From contig NZ_JXXU01000040.1 of the NCBI RefSeq assembly GCF_000967495.1, positions 62,001 through 126,000 on the forward strand: DNA of 64,000 bases. Direction: 5' to 3'. Origin of the DNA: Vibrio neptunius. Lineage in GTDB: Bacteria; Pseudomonadota; Gammaproteobacteria; Enterobacterales; Vibrionaceae. The notes beneath the pieces are model-generated. The model did no database searches. It was not told the DNA's origin and worked only from the letters and a program-made list of their open reading frames with translations. This document shows, piece by piece, positions 10,127 through 21,132 of this stretch (position 1 is the stretch's first letter; each line of letters begins with the position of its first letter). Position numbers and translations under genes: made by a program.

Positions 10127-10525
10127 AATCTGCCTTCCTTCACGCAATAAAAAAGCGTTTTCAGGTTATTTAGACAAATTGGCGGTATTCTAATGAGGCG
10201 ATAAAGAAGTGTCAACAGAGACACGAAAATAAATTTAATATTTAGAGCAGTTAAAACCAAAAATGTTTTTAGATGGCTAAAATATACAGTTTAGTCCGAC
10301 TAACAAGGAGATAAGACGAACTATTTATGAAATGGAGTATTTTCAACATATCTGAGATCACAGTTTTTATCATCACCTTAGCGCAAACGTTGAACAACAC
10401 ACAATTACCATAACTTTTAAGCAACTAAGCAAAAATAAACACACAAACAATCAAAAAACACACTAAACTTAGATGCAGATATCATATGTCAACTTGTTTA
10501 TTGGATTACTAATTTAAGCCAGATA
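10127..10525. other. AT-rich gap between carA and dapB
   Basis: No coding frame with a start and binding site is seen. The half near carA should hold the carAB promoters, but I could not pick a convincing -35/-10 pair. The rest is featureless AT-rich sequence up to the dapB terminator. Confidence 0.4.
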
Positions 10526-10551
10526 CAAAAAGCGCCGGGCAAACCCAGCGC
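10526..10551 (-). terminator. Terminator of dapB
   Basis: On the minus strand GCGCTGGG, TTTG, CCCGGCGC (10532-10551) form an 8-bp stem with one G-T pair, followed by TTTTT. Confidence 0.85.
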
Positions 10552-10616
10552 ATAATTATTTACTTTCAGTTTCTAGTTTCACTTTAATACTAAGATGCAG
10601 GGTAATTCCCTTCAAA

Positions 10617-11438
<822 letters not shown>

Positions 11439-11549
11439 TTATTATCATTAAATGTGCTTAGTAGATTAAAACTACCAACATTAACCATTGCTGGCTAGAT
11501 CCGGATGATCTTTCATCACAAAATTTTTATTAAAACGAACGACACTTAC

Positions 11550-11954
11550 CTACCTCTGTGCAAATTCGTTCATCACTCGATGTAAAATGGGTATGTTAGC
11601 TTCCGGGAATGCATAGCGAGTAAGCTCAGTTATTGGTACCCAAACGCCTTGTTGACCTTCTTTACCGTACGGAGCATTCTCGAATCTGGTCACACTAATG
11701 AAATCAAACTTGAGCGACTTTTCTGGGTAGTCATATTCAAGGTGTTCGAATAGACTCTGCTCTGTCACCTTAATACCGACTTCTTCTTCGAGTTCTCGAA
11801 CAATAGCGTCTTCTATGGTTTCACCTAATTCCACTTTACCACCAGGAAACTCCCAGAAGCCCCCCTTATGTTTATCATCTGGCCTCTTGGTAATAAACAC
11901 TTCCGATTGGTCGGAATTAAAAATGATGGCCGCAACAATATGAATACGTTTCAT
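11550..11954 (-). CDS. mutT: 8-oxo-dGTP diphosphatase MutT
   Basis: A 134-residue Nudix hydrolase that cleans 8-oxo-dGTP from the nucleotide pool and so prevents A:T to C:G changes. The Nudix box runs from G39 to I61 with the metal-binding R53-E54 and E57-E58 in place. I start at the ATG at 11954 (MKRIHIVAAI), preceded by GAGGAAAA; an in-frame ATG five codons earlier has no binding site. It lies just after the secA terminator, the same secA-mutT order as in E. coli. Length and sequence fit MutT rather than other Nudix proteins. Confidence 0.95.
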   Translation of the reverse strand: MKRIHIVAAIIFNSDQSEVFITKRPDDKHKGGFWEFPGGKVELGETIEDAIVRELEEEVGIKVTEQSLFEHLEYDYPEKSLKFDFISVTRFENAPYGKEGQQGVWVPITELTRYAFPEANIPILHRVMNEFAQR

Positions 11955-11966
11955 AGTAATTTTCCT

Positions 11967-11994
11967 CAAAAAAAGAGCCGCTTAAGCGACTCTT
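11967..11994 (-). terminator. Terminator between secA and mutT
   Basis: On the minus strand AAAGAGTCGCTTAAGCGGCTCTTT spans 11971-11994 as a near-perfect inverted repeat (one G-T pair) followed by T residues. It overlaps the region just before the mutT ribosome binding site, so some read-through into mutT is possible. Confidence 0.75.
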
Positions 11995-12017
11995 TACTTT
12001 TCATGTACGGTTTCAAA

Positions 12018-14747
12018 TTAGCTATTAATTTGACCGTGACATTGCTTGTACTTCTTACCGCTACCACATGGGCATGGCTCATTTCGGCCAACTTTGCGTT
12101 CTTCACGAACCGTTGGCTGATGTGCACCATCATGGTTTTCTTCGTCGGAAAGTTGATTTTCAGCTGATGCATGCTGAGCTTGAGCACGGCGAGCCGCTTC
12201 TTCTGCTTGGGCACGGCGCTGCGCTTCCATACGCTCAACTTCTTCCTGCTGTTGAACTCGGACTTTAGACAGTATGGTAATGACGTCCGATTTAAGCGCA
12301 TCTAGAAGACCTTCAAACAACTCAAACGACTCACGTTTGTACTCTTGCTTCGGGTTTTTCTGAGCATAGCCACGTAGGTGGATACCTTGACGCAAATGAT
12401 CCATTGCCGCCAAATGCTCTTTCCAAAGCGTATCCAGCGTTTGTAGCATAACGGATTTTTCAAAGTTACGTAGAACCTGCTCACCCACCACCGCTTCTTT
12501 CTCTTTATAAACGGCAACAGAAGTTTCAAGGATCTTCTCACGTAACGCTTCTTCGTATAACTTATCGTCTTCTTCAAGCCACTGTTTGACCGGCGCATCC
12601 AAATCAAAATCGTTCTTCAGACGCTCTTGAAGGCCTTCTACATCCCACATATCTTCCAGAGATTGTGGTGGAATGTATTCGTCGATAATAGCACTGATCA
12701 CATCAGCTCGATTTTGCTCAATCATTTCACTGATGTCTTCAATACTCATCAGTTCATCACGAAGCTCATAAACCACTTTACGCTGATCGTTCGCCACATC
12801 ATCGTATTCAAGTAGCTGTTTACGAATGTCGAAGTTACGACCTTCGACTTTACGTTGCGCTTTTTCAATGGAGCGAGATAGCATCTTAGATTCAATCGCT
12901 TCCCCTTCTTCCATACCACTTTGGATAAGACTAGCCATGCGATCTGAGGTGAAGATACGTAATAGGGAGTCTTCCATCGATAAATAGAAACGCGAAGAAC
13001 CTGCATCTCCCTGACGACCCGAACGACCTCGTAGCTGGTTATCAATACGACGAGACTCGTGACGTTCAGTACCAATGATGTGCAGACCGCCAGCTTCAAG
13101 AACTTTGTCGTGTACTTCTTTCCACTCTGCTTTAATCGTTTCGATTTGCTCTTGTGTTGGATTCTGCATTGAATCCACTTTCGCCTGCCAGCTTCCGCCT
13201 AACACAATATCAGTACCACGACCAGCCATGTTAGTGGCGATTGTCACCGCACCAGGGGTTCCTGCTTCAGCAACAATTTCTGCTTCACGTTCGTGAAATT
13301 TTGCATTCAAAACGTTATGTTTGATCTTCGCTTTTTTCAGCGCATTAGACAGCAGTTCAGACTTTTCAATCGAAACTGTACCCACTAGAGAAGGCTGACC
13401 TTTAGCAACGCGCTCTTTAATATCTTCAATAATCGCATTGAATTTGTCTGCTTCAGTACGATAAACCACATCCGGCATATCGTTACGAATCATGGGTTTG
13501 TTGGTTGGGATCACAACCGTCTCTAGACCATAAATAGATTGAAATTCAAACGCTTCAGTATCCGCAGTACCCGTCATACCTGATAACTTTTCGTATAAAC
13601 GGAAGAAATTCTGGAATGTAATAGATGCGAGCGTTTGGTTTTCGTTCTGGATCTTCACACCTTCTTTGGCTTCAACAGCTTGGTGAAGACCTTCAGACCA
13701 ACGACGGCCAGGCATTGTACGGCCAGTATGTTCATCAACGATCACCACCTCGCCATCTTCATTGACAATGTAGTCTACGTTCTTTTCAAACAGAACATGG
13801 GCACGCAGGGCCGCATTAACGTGATGCAACAGGCTAATGTTCGCCGGAGAGTAAAGTGTATCTCCTTCTTCCATTAAGCCATTCTTGATCATCAGTTCTT
13901 CAACAAACTCCTGACCCGTCTCTGTCAGATGGACCTGCTTCGATTTTTCATCAACGGTGTAATGGCCATCACCACGATACTCTTCTGAATCTTCCTGATC
14001 TTGTTTCTGAAGATTTGGAATAAGTGTGTTAATACGCGTGTACAGTTCAGAACTATCTTCTGCAGGACCAGAGATGATCAATGGCGTACGTGCTTCATCA
14101 ATAAGAATCGAATCTACTTCATCCACTACTGCAAAGAACCGAGCACGTTGAACGCGGTCTTCGGGACGGAAGGCCATGTTGTCACGCAGGTAGTCAAAAC
14201 CAAACTCATTGTTGGTTCCGTATAGAATATCCGCTAAGTAAGCTTGTTTCTTTTCTTGTGGAGGCATATTTGGCACATTGACGCCAACGGTCATCCCAAG
14301 AAATTCGAAGAGAGGACGGTTTGTTTCTGCATCACGCTTTGCTAGGTAGTCGTTGACGGTAACAACGTGCACACCCTTTCCTGCAAGAGCATTAAGATAA
14401 GCAGGTAATGTCGCTGTCAGTGTTTTACCTTCACCGGTGCGCATTTCAGCAATCTGACCAGCATTAAGTACCATACCACCAATAAGCTGGACGTCGAAGT
14501 GACGCATACCATAAACACGCTTTGATGCTTCACGTACTGTCGCAAACGCTTCTGGCAGAAGTTTATCTAAGGTTTCACCCTGTTCAAGACGCTGGCGGAA
14601 CTCAACCGTTTTGGCTTTCAATTCTTCATCAGAAAGCGCTTCGAAGGTTGGTTCATAGTTATTAATTTCTTTTACAATTTTTCTAAGGCGACGTAACGTG
14701 CGGTCGTTGCGACTGCCAATTACCTTTGTCAGTAGCTTAGTTATCAT
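12018..14747 (-). CDS. secA: Preprotein translocase ATPase SecA
   Basis: 909 residues, full length. SecA drives secretory proteins through SecYEG using ATP. Walker A is in [11 protein letters not shown] near residue 102 and the DEAD-like Walker B in [15 protein letters not shown]. The second helicase domain with the arginine-finger stretch [12 protein letters not shown] is present, as is the C-terminal zinc finger [14 protein letters not shown] that binds SecB and phospholipid. Unlike E. coli there is no secM upstream; the roughly 400-base leader instead holds a perfect 18-bp palindrome close to the start. An intrinsic terminator follows. Confidence 0.99.
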   Translation of the reverse strand: MITKLLTKVIGSRNDRTLRRLRKIVKEINNYEPTFEALSDEELKAKTVEFRQRLEQGETLDKLLPEAFATVREASKRVYGMRHFDVQLIGGMVLNAGQIAEMRTGEGKTLTATLPAYLNALAGKGVHVVTVNDYLAKRDAETNRPLFEFLGMTVGVNVPNMPPQEKKQAYLADILYGTNNEFGFDYLRDNMAFRPEDRVQRARFFAVVDEVDSILIDEARTPLIISGPAEDSSELYTRINTLIPNLQKQDQEDSEEYRGDGHYTVDEKSKQVHLTETGQEFVEELMIKNGLMEEGDTLYSPANISLLHHVNAALRAHVLFEKNVDYIVNEDGEVVIVDEHTGRTMPGRRWSEGLHQAVEAKEGVKIQNENQTLASITFQNFFRLYEKLSGMTGTADTEAFEFQSIYGLETVVIPTNKPMIRNDMPDVVYRTEADKFNAIIEDIKERVAKGQPSLVGTVSIEKSELLSNALKKAKIKHNVLNAKFHEREAEIVAEAGTPGAVTIATNMAGRGTDIVLGGSWQAKVDSMQNPTQEQIETIKAEWKEVHDKVLEAGGLHIIGTERHESRRIDNQLRGRSGRQGDAGSSRFYLSMEDSLLRIFTSDRMASLIQSGMEEGEAIESKMLSRSIEKAQRKVEGRNFDIRKQLLEYDDVANDQRKVVYELRDELMSIEDISEMIEQNRADVISAIIDEYIPPQSLEDMWDVEGLQERLKNDFDLDAPVKQWLEEDDKLYEEALREKILETSVAVYKEKEAVVGEQVLRNFEKSVMLQTLDTLWKEHLAAMDHLRQGIHLRGYAQKNPKQEYKRESFELFEGLLDALKSDVITILSKVRVQQQEEVERMEAQRRAQAEEAARRAQAQHASAENQLSDEENHDGAHQPTVREERKVGRNEPCPCGSGKKYKQCHGQINS

Positions 14748-14769
14748 TTGCTATGCATCTCTCTTTACT

Positions 14770-14787
14770 TAGATCGGGCCCGATCTA
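14770..14787. promoter_or_regulatory. Perfect 18-bp palindrome in the secA leader
   Basis: TAGATCGGGCCCGATCTA is a perfect palindrome without a spacer, GC-rich in an AT-rich surround, centred about 32 bases before the secA ATG. It may be an operator for a dimeric protein. As RNA it could only fold into a hairpin by opening the central pairs. No family of operators that I know matches it clearly. Confidence 0.5.
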
Positions 14788-15110
14788 CATTCTGTGCCTT
14801 CAGTCTCTAACAGTTTTGAACTAAGAATACTGAGATAAATCACTTTACTCAGATATTGTGATGAGAACTATAGATTTCAAGGCTTAAGTGGCGGTTAGTT
14901 TAAGGAATTTTGCCTCTAACGACCAATAACAAGGTGATTTGTTTGAAGCATTCTTTATTTTTGTTCGTTATATGATGGATGTTTATCCTCTGAGATTAAA
15001 ATATGCCCAGTAAACCGAATAAATTTGTTTATTGGACCTATAGATTCAAATTGATCGGCAAGATCTTTTGAACTGTTGGCAGATCTTTGCCATGCGGCAA
15101 ACGACGAAAA
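14788..15110. other. Gap between lpxC and secA
   Basis: Apart from the terminator after lpxC and the palindrome near secA, this stretch is AT-rich and has no frame with both a start codon and binding site on either strand. I checked the minus strand for a SecM-like leader peptide: the ATG codons open frames of 15 codons or fewer without a signal sequence. The secA promoter should lie here. Confidence 0.45.
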
Positions 15111-15112
15111 CA

Positions 15113-15140
15113 AAAAAACCAGGCTTTCGCCTGGTTTTTT
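15113..15140. terminator. Terminator after lpxC
   Basis: AAAAAACCAGGC (15113-15124), a TTTC loop and GCCTGGTTTTTT (15129-15140) form a perfect 12-bp stem whose outer part is the A/T tracts. It works in both directions; for lpxC it ends the division-cluster transcript. Confidence 0.9.
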
Positions 15141-15154
15141 AAATTTTTTGCTTT

Positions 15155-16072
15155 TTACGCTACAACCATGCTTGGTTGCGCGAAAGCGACTGGTGAAACT
15201 GCTTCTTCTTCAAACGTTACCCACTCCCACGCTTCTTGATCTGCTAGAACAGAACGTAGTAATTGGTTGTTTAAACCGTGGCCAGATTTAAACGCACGGA
15301 ACTCACCAATGATTGGGTGGCCACACATGTAAAGGTCACCAATAGCATCCAATACTTTATGAGTAACAAATTCGTTTTCGAATCGCAGACCTTCTTCATT
15401 AAGAATACGGTATTCGTCTAATACGATGGCACAATCAAAGCTTCCACCTAAACATAGGTTTTGAGATTGTAAATATTCAATATCGCGCATAAAACCGAAG
15501 GTGCGTGCACGAGATATATCTTTGACAAAGCCTTGTGATGAAAAATCAAACAATAAATGTTGTTCATCTGATTCAATTGCTGGGTGGTTGAACTCAATCT
15601 CGAAATCCATACGGAAACCATTGAAAGGTACAAACTCTGCCCATTTATCGTCATCTTCAAAGCGCACAGGTTTCTTGATACGGATAAAACGCTTAGGTGC
15701 GTTCTGTTCTTCAATACCAGCTTGTTGCAGCAAAAACACAAAAGGGCTAGCACTGCCATCCATGATTGGAATCTCTGGCGCATCAACCTCAACAATAATG
15801 TTATCGATACCCATACCTGCAAGTGCAGCATTTAAGTGTTCGACTGTTGAAATGCGTACGCCTTCGTCATTAACCAAAGCGGTACAAAGCATGGTATCAC
15901 GAACTGATTCTGGATCTGCTGGAAAATCGACAGGTGGATTAACATCTGTACGACGGTAAATAATACCTGTGTTTGCAGCCGCTGGGCGAAGAGTAAGTGT
16001 CACTTTGCGACCAGAGTGGAGTCCCACACCAGTTGTTTTCACTATTTCTTTCAGAGTACGTTGTCTGATCAT
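15155..16072 (-). CDS. lpxC: UDP-3-O-acyl-N-acetylglucosamine deacetylase
   Basis: 305 residues, the usual length. It is the zinc enzyme that commits UDP-GlcNAc derivatives to lipid A synthesis, at the cytosolic face of the inner membrane. The zinc ligands are the His in [12 protein letters not shown] and the His/Asp pair in [11 protein letters not shown]; the catalytic His is in [10 protein letters not shown]. It is the last gene of the division cluster, about 100 bases after ftsZ and behind a hairpin that may dampen read-through. In enterobacteria LpxC level is set by FtsH proteolysis through its C-terminus; the tail here ends in MVVA, but whether FtsH acts on it cannot be read from sequence. 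Confidence 0.99.
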   Translation of the reverse strand: MIRQRTLKEIVKTTGVGLHSGRKVTLTLRPAAANTGIIYRRTDVNPPVDFPADPESVRDTMLCTALVNDEGVRISTVEHLNAALAGMGIDNIIVEVDAPEIPIMDGSASPFVFLLQQAGIEEQNAPKRFIRIKKPVRFEDDDKWAEFVPFNGFRMDFEIEFNHPAIESDEQHLLFDFSSQGFVKDISRARTFGFMRDIEYLQSQNLCLGGSFDCAIVLDEYRILNEEGLRFENEFVTHKVLDAIGDLYMCGHPIIGEFRAFKSGHGLNNQLLRSVLADQEAWEWVTFEEEAVSPVAFAQPSMVVA

Positions 16073-16102
16073 CTGCTTGCCTCAGTACTAATTGCTACAA
16101 AA

Positions 16103-16129
16103 CGCGGTCAATGAGTAATATTGACCGCG
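16103..16129 (-). terminator. Hairpin between ftsZ and lpxC, possible attenuator
   Basis: CGCGGTCAAT and ATTGACCGCG form a perfect 10-bp stem around a seven-base loop. On the minus strand it is followed by only four T residues before GTAGC, so it may be a weak terminator that allows partial read-through into lpxC, or an mRNA stabiliser. Confidence 0.6.
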
Positions 16130-16172
16130 AATCGTACCATAATTTTGAACAGTGTCAAATTATGACTTAATT

Positions 16173-17408
16173 TTAGTCAGCCTGACGACGTAAGAATGCT
16201 GGAATATCAAGATAACCAGTGTCCTTATCAGCTTTAGGGGCGGCACTTTGTTGACCAGCACCTGAGCTCGAAGGAGCAGAACTTGTCGGCTGAGGAGTCA
16301 CCTGAGGTTTCTCTTGCAAACTTGGTGCCGGTTTTTCTTCCACTTTATTGACAGCTGGCTGCTGAGTAGGTGCAGCTGGCTGTGTTTGTGGTTGTGCAAC
16401 AGAAGAAACTTTCGTTTTTCCACCAGCCACCAAAGTGATGTCAGGCTTTTTCTCTGTGCCAATACCAGTAGCAACAACGGTTACGCGAATTTCATCAGCC
16501 ATATCAGGGTCTAACGAAGTACCAATAACAACTGTAGCATTATCTGAAGCAAATGCTTTAACCGTGTTACCCACTGTTTCAAACTCATCCAGACGCATAT
16601 CAAGACCAGCTGTAATGTTAACAAGAACACCACGAGCACCAGCGAGATCGATATCTTCCAGAAGTGGGCTTGAGATAGCCATCTCAGCCGCTTCTTCAGC
16701 ACGATCTTCACCTTTGGCAACGCCGCTACCCATCATTGCATGACCCATTTCAGACATCACAGTTCGAACATCTGCAAAGTCGACGTTAATCATGCCCGGA
16801 CGAGTAATAAGTTCTGCAATACCTTGTACTGCATTCTTAAGTACGTCATTCGCGCTAGCAAAAGCTTCGAGTAGAGTGATGCCACGACCCAATACTTTGA
16901 GTAGCTTTTCGTTTGGAATCGTAATTAATGAGTCTACCTGCTTAGACAACTCTTCAATTCCTTGCTCAGCAAAAGCTAAACGCTTCTTGCCTTCAAAGCT
17001 AAATGGCTTAGTCACGACGGCAACAGTGAGTATACCCAGCTCTTTTGCGACTTCTGCAATCACTGGAGCAGCACCTGTTCCTGTACCACCGCCCATGCCA
17101 GCTGCGATAAATACCATATCGGCACCATCGAGCTCTTCTTTAATTCTATCTCGATCTTCGAGAGCAGCATCACGCCCAACCTGAGGGTTAGCGCCTGCAC
17201 CCAGACCTTTAGTGATATCACCACCAATCTGGATCACGCTATTCACGCTTGTTTTACGAAGCGCTTGCGCATCAGTGTTGATGCTAATGAACTCCACGCC
17301 TTCGATGGATTCACGTACCATGTGTTCAACGGCATTACCACCACCGCCACCAACCCCAACGACTTTAATTACTGCGTCGTCAGACATTTCCATCATCGGT
17401 TCAAACAT
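16173..17408 (-). CDS. ftsZ: Cell division GTPase FtsZ
   Basis: 411 residues. The tubulin-like GTPase that polymerises into the Z ring at mid-cell. The tubulin signature GGGTGTG is at residues 106-112 and the T7 catalytic region follows ([11 protein letters not shown]). The globular core is followed by a proline- and glutamine-rich flexible linker (about residues 320-390), longer than in E. coli (383 residues in all). The conserved tail [11 protein letters not shown] binds FtsA, ZipA and regulators. It lies about 30 bases after ftsA. Confidence 0.99.
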   Translation of the reverse strand: MFEPMMEMSDDAVIKVVGVGGGGGNAVEHMVRESIEGVEFISINTDAQALRKTSVNSVIQIGGDITKGLGAGANPQVGRDAALEDRDRIKEELDGADMVFIAAGMGGGTGTGAAPVIAEVAKELGILTVAVVTKPFSFEGKKRLAFAEQGIEELSKQVDSLITIPNEKLLKVLGRGITLLEAFASANDVLKNAVQGIAELITRPGMINVDFADVRTVMSEMGHAMMGSGVAKGEDRAEEAAEMAISSPLLEDIDLAGARGVLVNITAGLDMRLDEFETVGNTVKAFASDNATVVIGTSLDPDMADEIRVTVVATGIGTEKKPDITLVAGGKTKVSSVAQPQTQPAAPTQQPAVNKVEEKPAPSLQEKPQVTPQPTSSAPSSSGAGQQSAAPKADKDTGYLDIPAFLRRQAD

Positions 17409-17438
17409 GTGTTATCTCCGTTTATCCTGCTGCTCAGG

Positions 17439-18701
17439 TTAAAATTCTTTTTGTATCCAGTTACGCAAGCGTCCAAAAAATGACGTTACAGATTGGCGTT
17501 TAGGCTCATTGTATTCTGTATCGTCATTGATCTGGCTGTCTCTTGCATAATGAAGTAAACCCACCGCCGTAGAGTGATACGGCTCTTTTACATAGTCTGT
17601 AAGTCCGCTCACCTCGAGAGGTTTGCCAACTCGCACTTGATTACGGAATACACGTTCCGCGCACTCTACCAATCCTTCAATCTGCGCAGCACCACCAGTG
17701 AGCACCACACCAGCTGCAAGATGATGTTTAATCCCTTCTTCACGCAGCTTCTCCTGAACAGTATCGATAGTTTGATTAACCAGCCCCATCAACTCAGTAT
17801 AACGAGGTTCAATCACCTCAGACAAAGTTTGTCTTTGCAAACTGCGTGATGGACGCCCTCCTACACTAGGAACGTTAACCGTGTCATCCTTGCTGACCAA
17901 CTCACTTAGAGCACAGCCATATTTCACTTTTATTTCTTCTGCATCGCTAACAGGAGTACCAAATGCAAAAGCAATGTCACTTGTCACAGCGTTACCCGCG
18001 TAAGAAAACACTTCTGTGTGACGCAAAGCACCACCTGTCCAGATTGACACATCCATAGTGCCAGCACCAATATCGACAACACAAACGCCTAGCTCACGTT
18101 CGTCTTCAGTGATCACAGCATTACTCGCAGCTAAACCCGAGTAAACTAGGTGCTCCACTTTCAAACCACACCGCTCAACAGCTTTGATAATGTTTCTCGC
18201 CATATCATTGTGGCAAGAGATCAAATGCACGCTCACTTCCATCCTTACTCCTGATAAACCTAGCGGATTTTTAATCCCTTCTTGGTAATCGATAGTAAAT
18301 TCTTGTGGAATTACATGCAGAATGCGCTGTTCGTCACCTATTTTGATAGATTTAGCAGTATGGATTGCACGGTCCATGTCCTCTTGTGAAACCTCTTCAT
18401 CGGAGATGGTTCCCATGCCTTTCTCTATTCGGCTAGCAATATGTCTACCAGAGATAGAAATAAAGACATGACTGATTTGGCATTCGGCCATCAGTTCAGC
18501 TTGATCAACCGCTCTCTGGACAGACTTTACAACGGATTCAAGATCGTTGACGCCACCCTTGTCCATTCCGCGCGATGGACTACTACCTGCACCGATTATG
18601 TTTATCTGACCATCAGGCAGTACTTCTCCAACCAGAGCCGATACGGTTGCAGTACCTATATCAAGACCAACAATAATGTTGTCATCAGCGGTCTTAGTCA
18701 T
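17439..18701 (-). CDS. ftsA: Cell division protein FtsA
   Basis: 420 residues, an actin-fold ATPase that tethers FtsZ filaments to the inner membrane and recruits later division proteins. The phosphate-binding motif GLDIGTATVSALVGEV is at the N-terminus, a second (VVDIGAGTMDVSIW) in the middle. The last 15 residues (FFGRLRNWIQKEF) form the amphipathic membrane-targeting helix. It overlaps the end of ftsQ by 8 bases and precedes ftsZ closely, which implies co-translation. Confidence 0.99.
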   Translation of the reverse strand: MTKTADDNIIVGLDIGTATVSALVGEVLPDGQINIIGAGSSPSRGMDKGGVNDLESVVKSVQRAVDQAELMAECQISHVFISISGRHIASRIEKGMGTISDEEVSQEDMDRAIHTAKSIKIGDEQRILHVIPQEFTIDYQEGIKNPLGLSGVRMEVSVHLISCHNDMARNIIKAVERCGLKVEHLVYSGLAASNAVITEDERELGVCVVDIGAGTMDVSIWTGGALRHTEVFSYAGNAVTSDIAFAFGTPVSDAEEIKVKYGCALSELVSKDDTVNVPSVGGRPSRSLQRQTLSEVIEPRYTELMGLVNQTIDTVQEKLREEGIKHHLAAGVVLTGGAAQIEGLVECAERVFRNQVRVGKPLEVSGLTDYVKEPYHSTAVGLLHYARDSQINDDTEYNEPKRQSVTSFFGRLRNWIQKEF

Positions 18702-19476
18702 CTGTGCTCTCTTGTTCTAAATCTTGCTCAGGGAACCACCCAACGGAAGCTCCCGTATCATACCTGAGGTCAATATAACTGACTCTTTGGGAGTCGCTAC
18801 CTAAGTTTTTGTACAAAGAGAGGAATCTTTCCACCCTCTCTTCTAAAGATTCTTTACCTAGTTCTAGCCTGATACCGTTATCAAGGATAATCTGCCATGC
18901 ACGGCGTTCATTCAGTAATAACGAAGAAATCTTTAGGTTTAATACTGCAAATTGAGGATTGATTTGTTGCCATATTTCCAAGACTTCTTGGTTCGTGCCT
19001 ATGGGGCCATAGAGCTTAACTCGCTCTTCCTCTAACTTGCCAATATCTCCATTAAATACCAGTCCCCGACTATTGAGCAGCTCATTACCATTCCAGATAG
19101 CGACCGCTTTATACTCGGTCAGAAAAACTTTTACAGTATCAGGCCACTGTTTACGAATCGATGCATGCGAAACCCAAGGAATAGCCTCAACCGTATCCTG
19201 AAGTACTTTCACATCTTGTGACATAAAAGTACCAACATGCTGTAACCTAGCGAATGCGCGCTGAACGTCGAGAGGGGAAACGTATTTCAAATCCCCCTCT
19301 AAAACGATGTGAGATAAAGGTAGACGCTTATCATCCCACATCCAAGATAAAGTGGCATAAAGGGTAGACCCTATCAACATCAAAACCACCAGCAAAAATG
19401 CACCGCCAAAGGTGTGCTTTTTCACTAGTGGTGAGTCAGTAAAACGACGGCCTTCATTCACAGCACTTTCAATCAA
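18694..19476 (-). CDS. ftsQ: Cell division protein FtsQ
   Basis: 260 residues, a bitopic membrane protein that joins FtsB and FtsL at the septum. A short cytosolic part is followed by one membrane helix at about residues 25-47, then a periplasmic POTRA domain (LPLSHIVLEGDLKYVS onward) and a beta domain. The start codon is TTG at 19476, with AGGGA about eight bases before; a GTG five codons in is an alternative. The 183-base gap to murC contains no ddlB, which sits here in E. coli. Confidence 0.96.
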   Translation of the reverse strand: MIESAVNEGRRFTDSPLVKKHTFGGAFLLVVLMLIGSTLYATLSWMWDDKRLPLSHIVLEGDLKYVSPLDVQRAFARLQHVGTFMSQDVKVLQDTVEAIPWVSHASIRKQWPDTVKVFLTEYKAVAIWNGNELLNSRGLVFNGDIGKLEEERVKLYGPIGTNQEVLEIWQQINPQFAVLNLKISSLLLNERRAWQIILDNGIRLELGKESLEERVERFLSLYKNLGSDSQRVSYIDLRYDTGASVGWFPEQDLEQESTDD

Positions 19477-19659
19477 GTCCGCTGTCCCTACTATCAGTTC
19501 GCAACTCTAAGCCCTATCTCATTTTTCGTAAAAAAGGCAAAAGCAATTACTTTAACCTTCGGATTATACTGGCGTCATTGAAAGTATCAAACACTGAAAT
19601 TGAGAAATCGCACTTTAATTGCATTAATTAATCGAATTAATCGAAATCTCATATTTAAA

Positions 19660-21120
19660 TCATGCCATTTGCATCTTATCGATACTTAATTCAAAAGCAG
19701 CTAGCTGCTTGGCTACTTTGCCAATATCTCCAGCACCTTGCGTTAGTACCAAGTCACCATCTTGCAAAACATTCGCTAAAACAGAGGGTAAAGTGCAACT
19801 ATCTGAGACAAAAATGGGGTCAATTTTACCTCTACTACGAATAGTGCGGCACAAGTCACGGCTGTCAGCTCCAGCAATTGGTTTCTCACCGGCAGAGTAA
19901 ACGTCGAGCATCAAAAGAACATCGACTTGCTCTAGCACATTAGCAAAATCATCGTACAAATCCCGCGTTCGACTATAACGATGGGGTTGAAAGATCATCA
20001 CCAAACGCTTGTCTTGCCAGCCATTGCGAGCAGCATGAATTGTGACATCTACTTCGGTTGGGTGATGACCATAGTCATCCACCAACATAGCGCTGCCATT
20101 GCCGGTATCAAACTCGCCAAGGTGTTCAAAGCGGCGTCCTGTCCCTTGCGTTCCTGCCATAGCACGTAAGATAGCTTTATCGTCTATATCATCTTCCGTC
20201 GCAACGGCAATCGCTGCAGAAGCATTAAGTGCATTGTGGCGGCCAGGAATATTCAGTGTAATATCCAGATTTACACGCCCTTTACGCACCACGGTAAATT
20301 GTCCCTGCTGGCCTTCCTGGCGGTAGTTTTCAATACGAACATCTGCGTCTTCAGAAAAGCCATAAGTGATGACTTGTCGACTCATTTTCGGGATCAAATC
20401 TCGAACTACCGGATCATCAATACACACAATCGCTTGCCCATAAAAAGGCAAATTGTGAAGAAAATCGATGAATGTTTGCTTTAGAGTTTCAAAGTCTCCG
20501 CCGTAGGTATCCATATGATCGGCTTCGATATTGGTTACGATACTCACCATAGGTTGAAGATGAAGAAAAGACGCATCGCTTTCGTCCGCTTCAGCGATTA
20601 GGATACGACTCGAACCAAGACGTGCATTCGTGCCAGCGCTCTTAACTAAGCCACCGTTAACAAAGGTAGGATCGAGGCCTGCTTCAGAATAAATTTGAGT
20701 AACCAGTGCAGTCGTCGTGGTTTTACCATGAGTACCAGCCACGGCAATACCGTGACGGAAACGCATAAGTTCTGCCAACATTTCCGCACGGCGCACAACA
20801 GGTATCCTCGCCGTTCTTGCTGCTTTAATCTCAGGATTTTCTTCATTGATAGCGGTCGAGACAACGACAACACTTGCTTGCTGAACGTTATCTTCAGTAT
20901 GACCAATAAAAATCGTCGCACCTTTTTTAGCAAGTCGCTCAGTGACAGGATTTTCAGCTAAGTCAGAACCAGTAATTTGATAACCTTCATTGAGTAGAAC
21001 CTCAGCGATCCCACTCATTCCTGCGCCACCGATACCGATAAAATGAATACATTTAACACGGCGCATTTCTGGCACCATGGCTCGAATTTGCGCTAAATCT
21101 TGGGTATGTTGAATTGTCAT
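19660..21120 (-). CDS. murC: UDP-N-acetylmuramate--L-alanine ligase
   Basis: 486 residues. Adds L-alanine to UDP-MurNAc, the first amino acid of the peptidoglycan stem, using ATP in the cytosol. Three Mur ligase domains are seen: UDP-binding ([16 protein letters not shown]), central ATPase with [13 protein letters not shown], and the C-terminal domain with the [10 protein letters not shown] stretch. It is 12 bases after murG in the long cluster transcript. Confidence 0.99.
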   Translation of the reverse strand: MTIQHTQDLAQIRAMVPEMRRVKCIHFIGIGGAGMSGIAEVLLNEGYQITGSDLAENPVTERLAKKGATIFIGHTEDNVQQASVVVVSTAINEENPEIKAARTARIPVVRRAEMLAELMRFRHGIAVAGTHGKTTTTALVTQIYSEAGLDPTFVNGGLVKSAGTNARLGSSRILIAEADESDASFLHLQPMVSIVTNIEADHMDTYGGDFETLKQTFIDFLHNLPFYGQAIVCIDDPVVRDLIPKMSRQVITYGFSEDADVRIENYRQEGQQGQFTVVRKGRVNLDITLNIPGRHNALNASAAIAVATEDDIDDKAILRAMAGTQGTGRRFEHLGEFDTGNGSAMLVDDYGHHPTEVDVTIHAARNGWQDKRLVMIFQPHRYSRTRDLYDDFANVLEQVDVLLMLDVYSAGEKPIAGADSRDLCRTIRSRGKIDPIFVSDSCTLPSVLANVLQDGDLVLTQGAGDIGKVAKQLAAFELSIDKMQMA

Positions 21121-21132
21121 GAATATTTCTCT

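Noticed and set aside
8942..10147. carA starting at 10147 with a 22-residue hydrophobic extension
   Set aside because: The extension has no ribosome binding site or homology to CarA; the TTG at 10081 with GGAGG fits the known family start.
11868..12167. Plus-strand frame of 99 codons opposite mutT and secA
   Set aside because: Antisense shadow of two well-identified genes; no supporting motif.
14941..15110. Search for a SecM-like arrest peptide or a DciA-type gene between lpxC and secA
   Set aside because: Minus-strand ATG frames are 15 codons or shorter with no signal sequence, and plus-strand frames are too short for a DciA protein.
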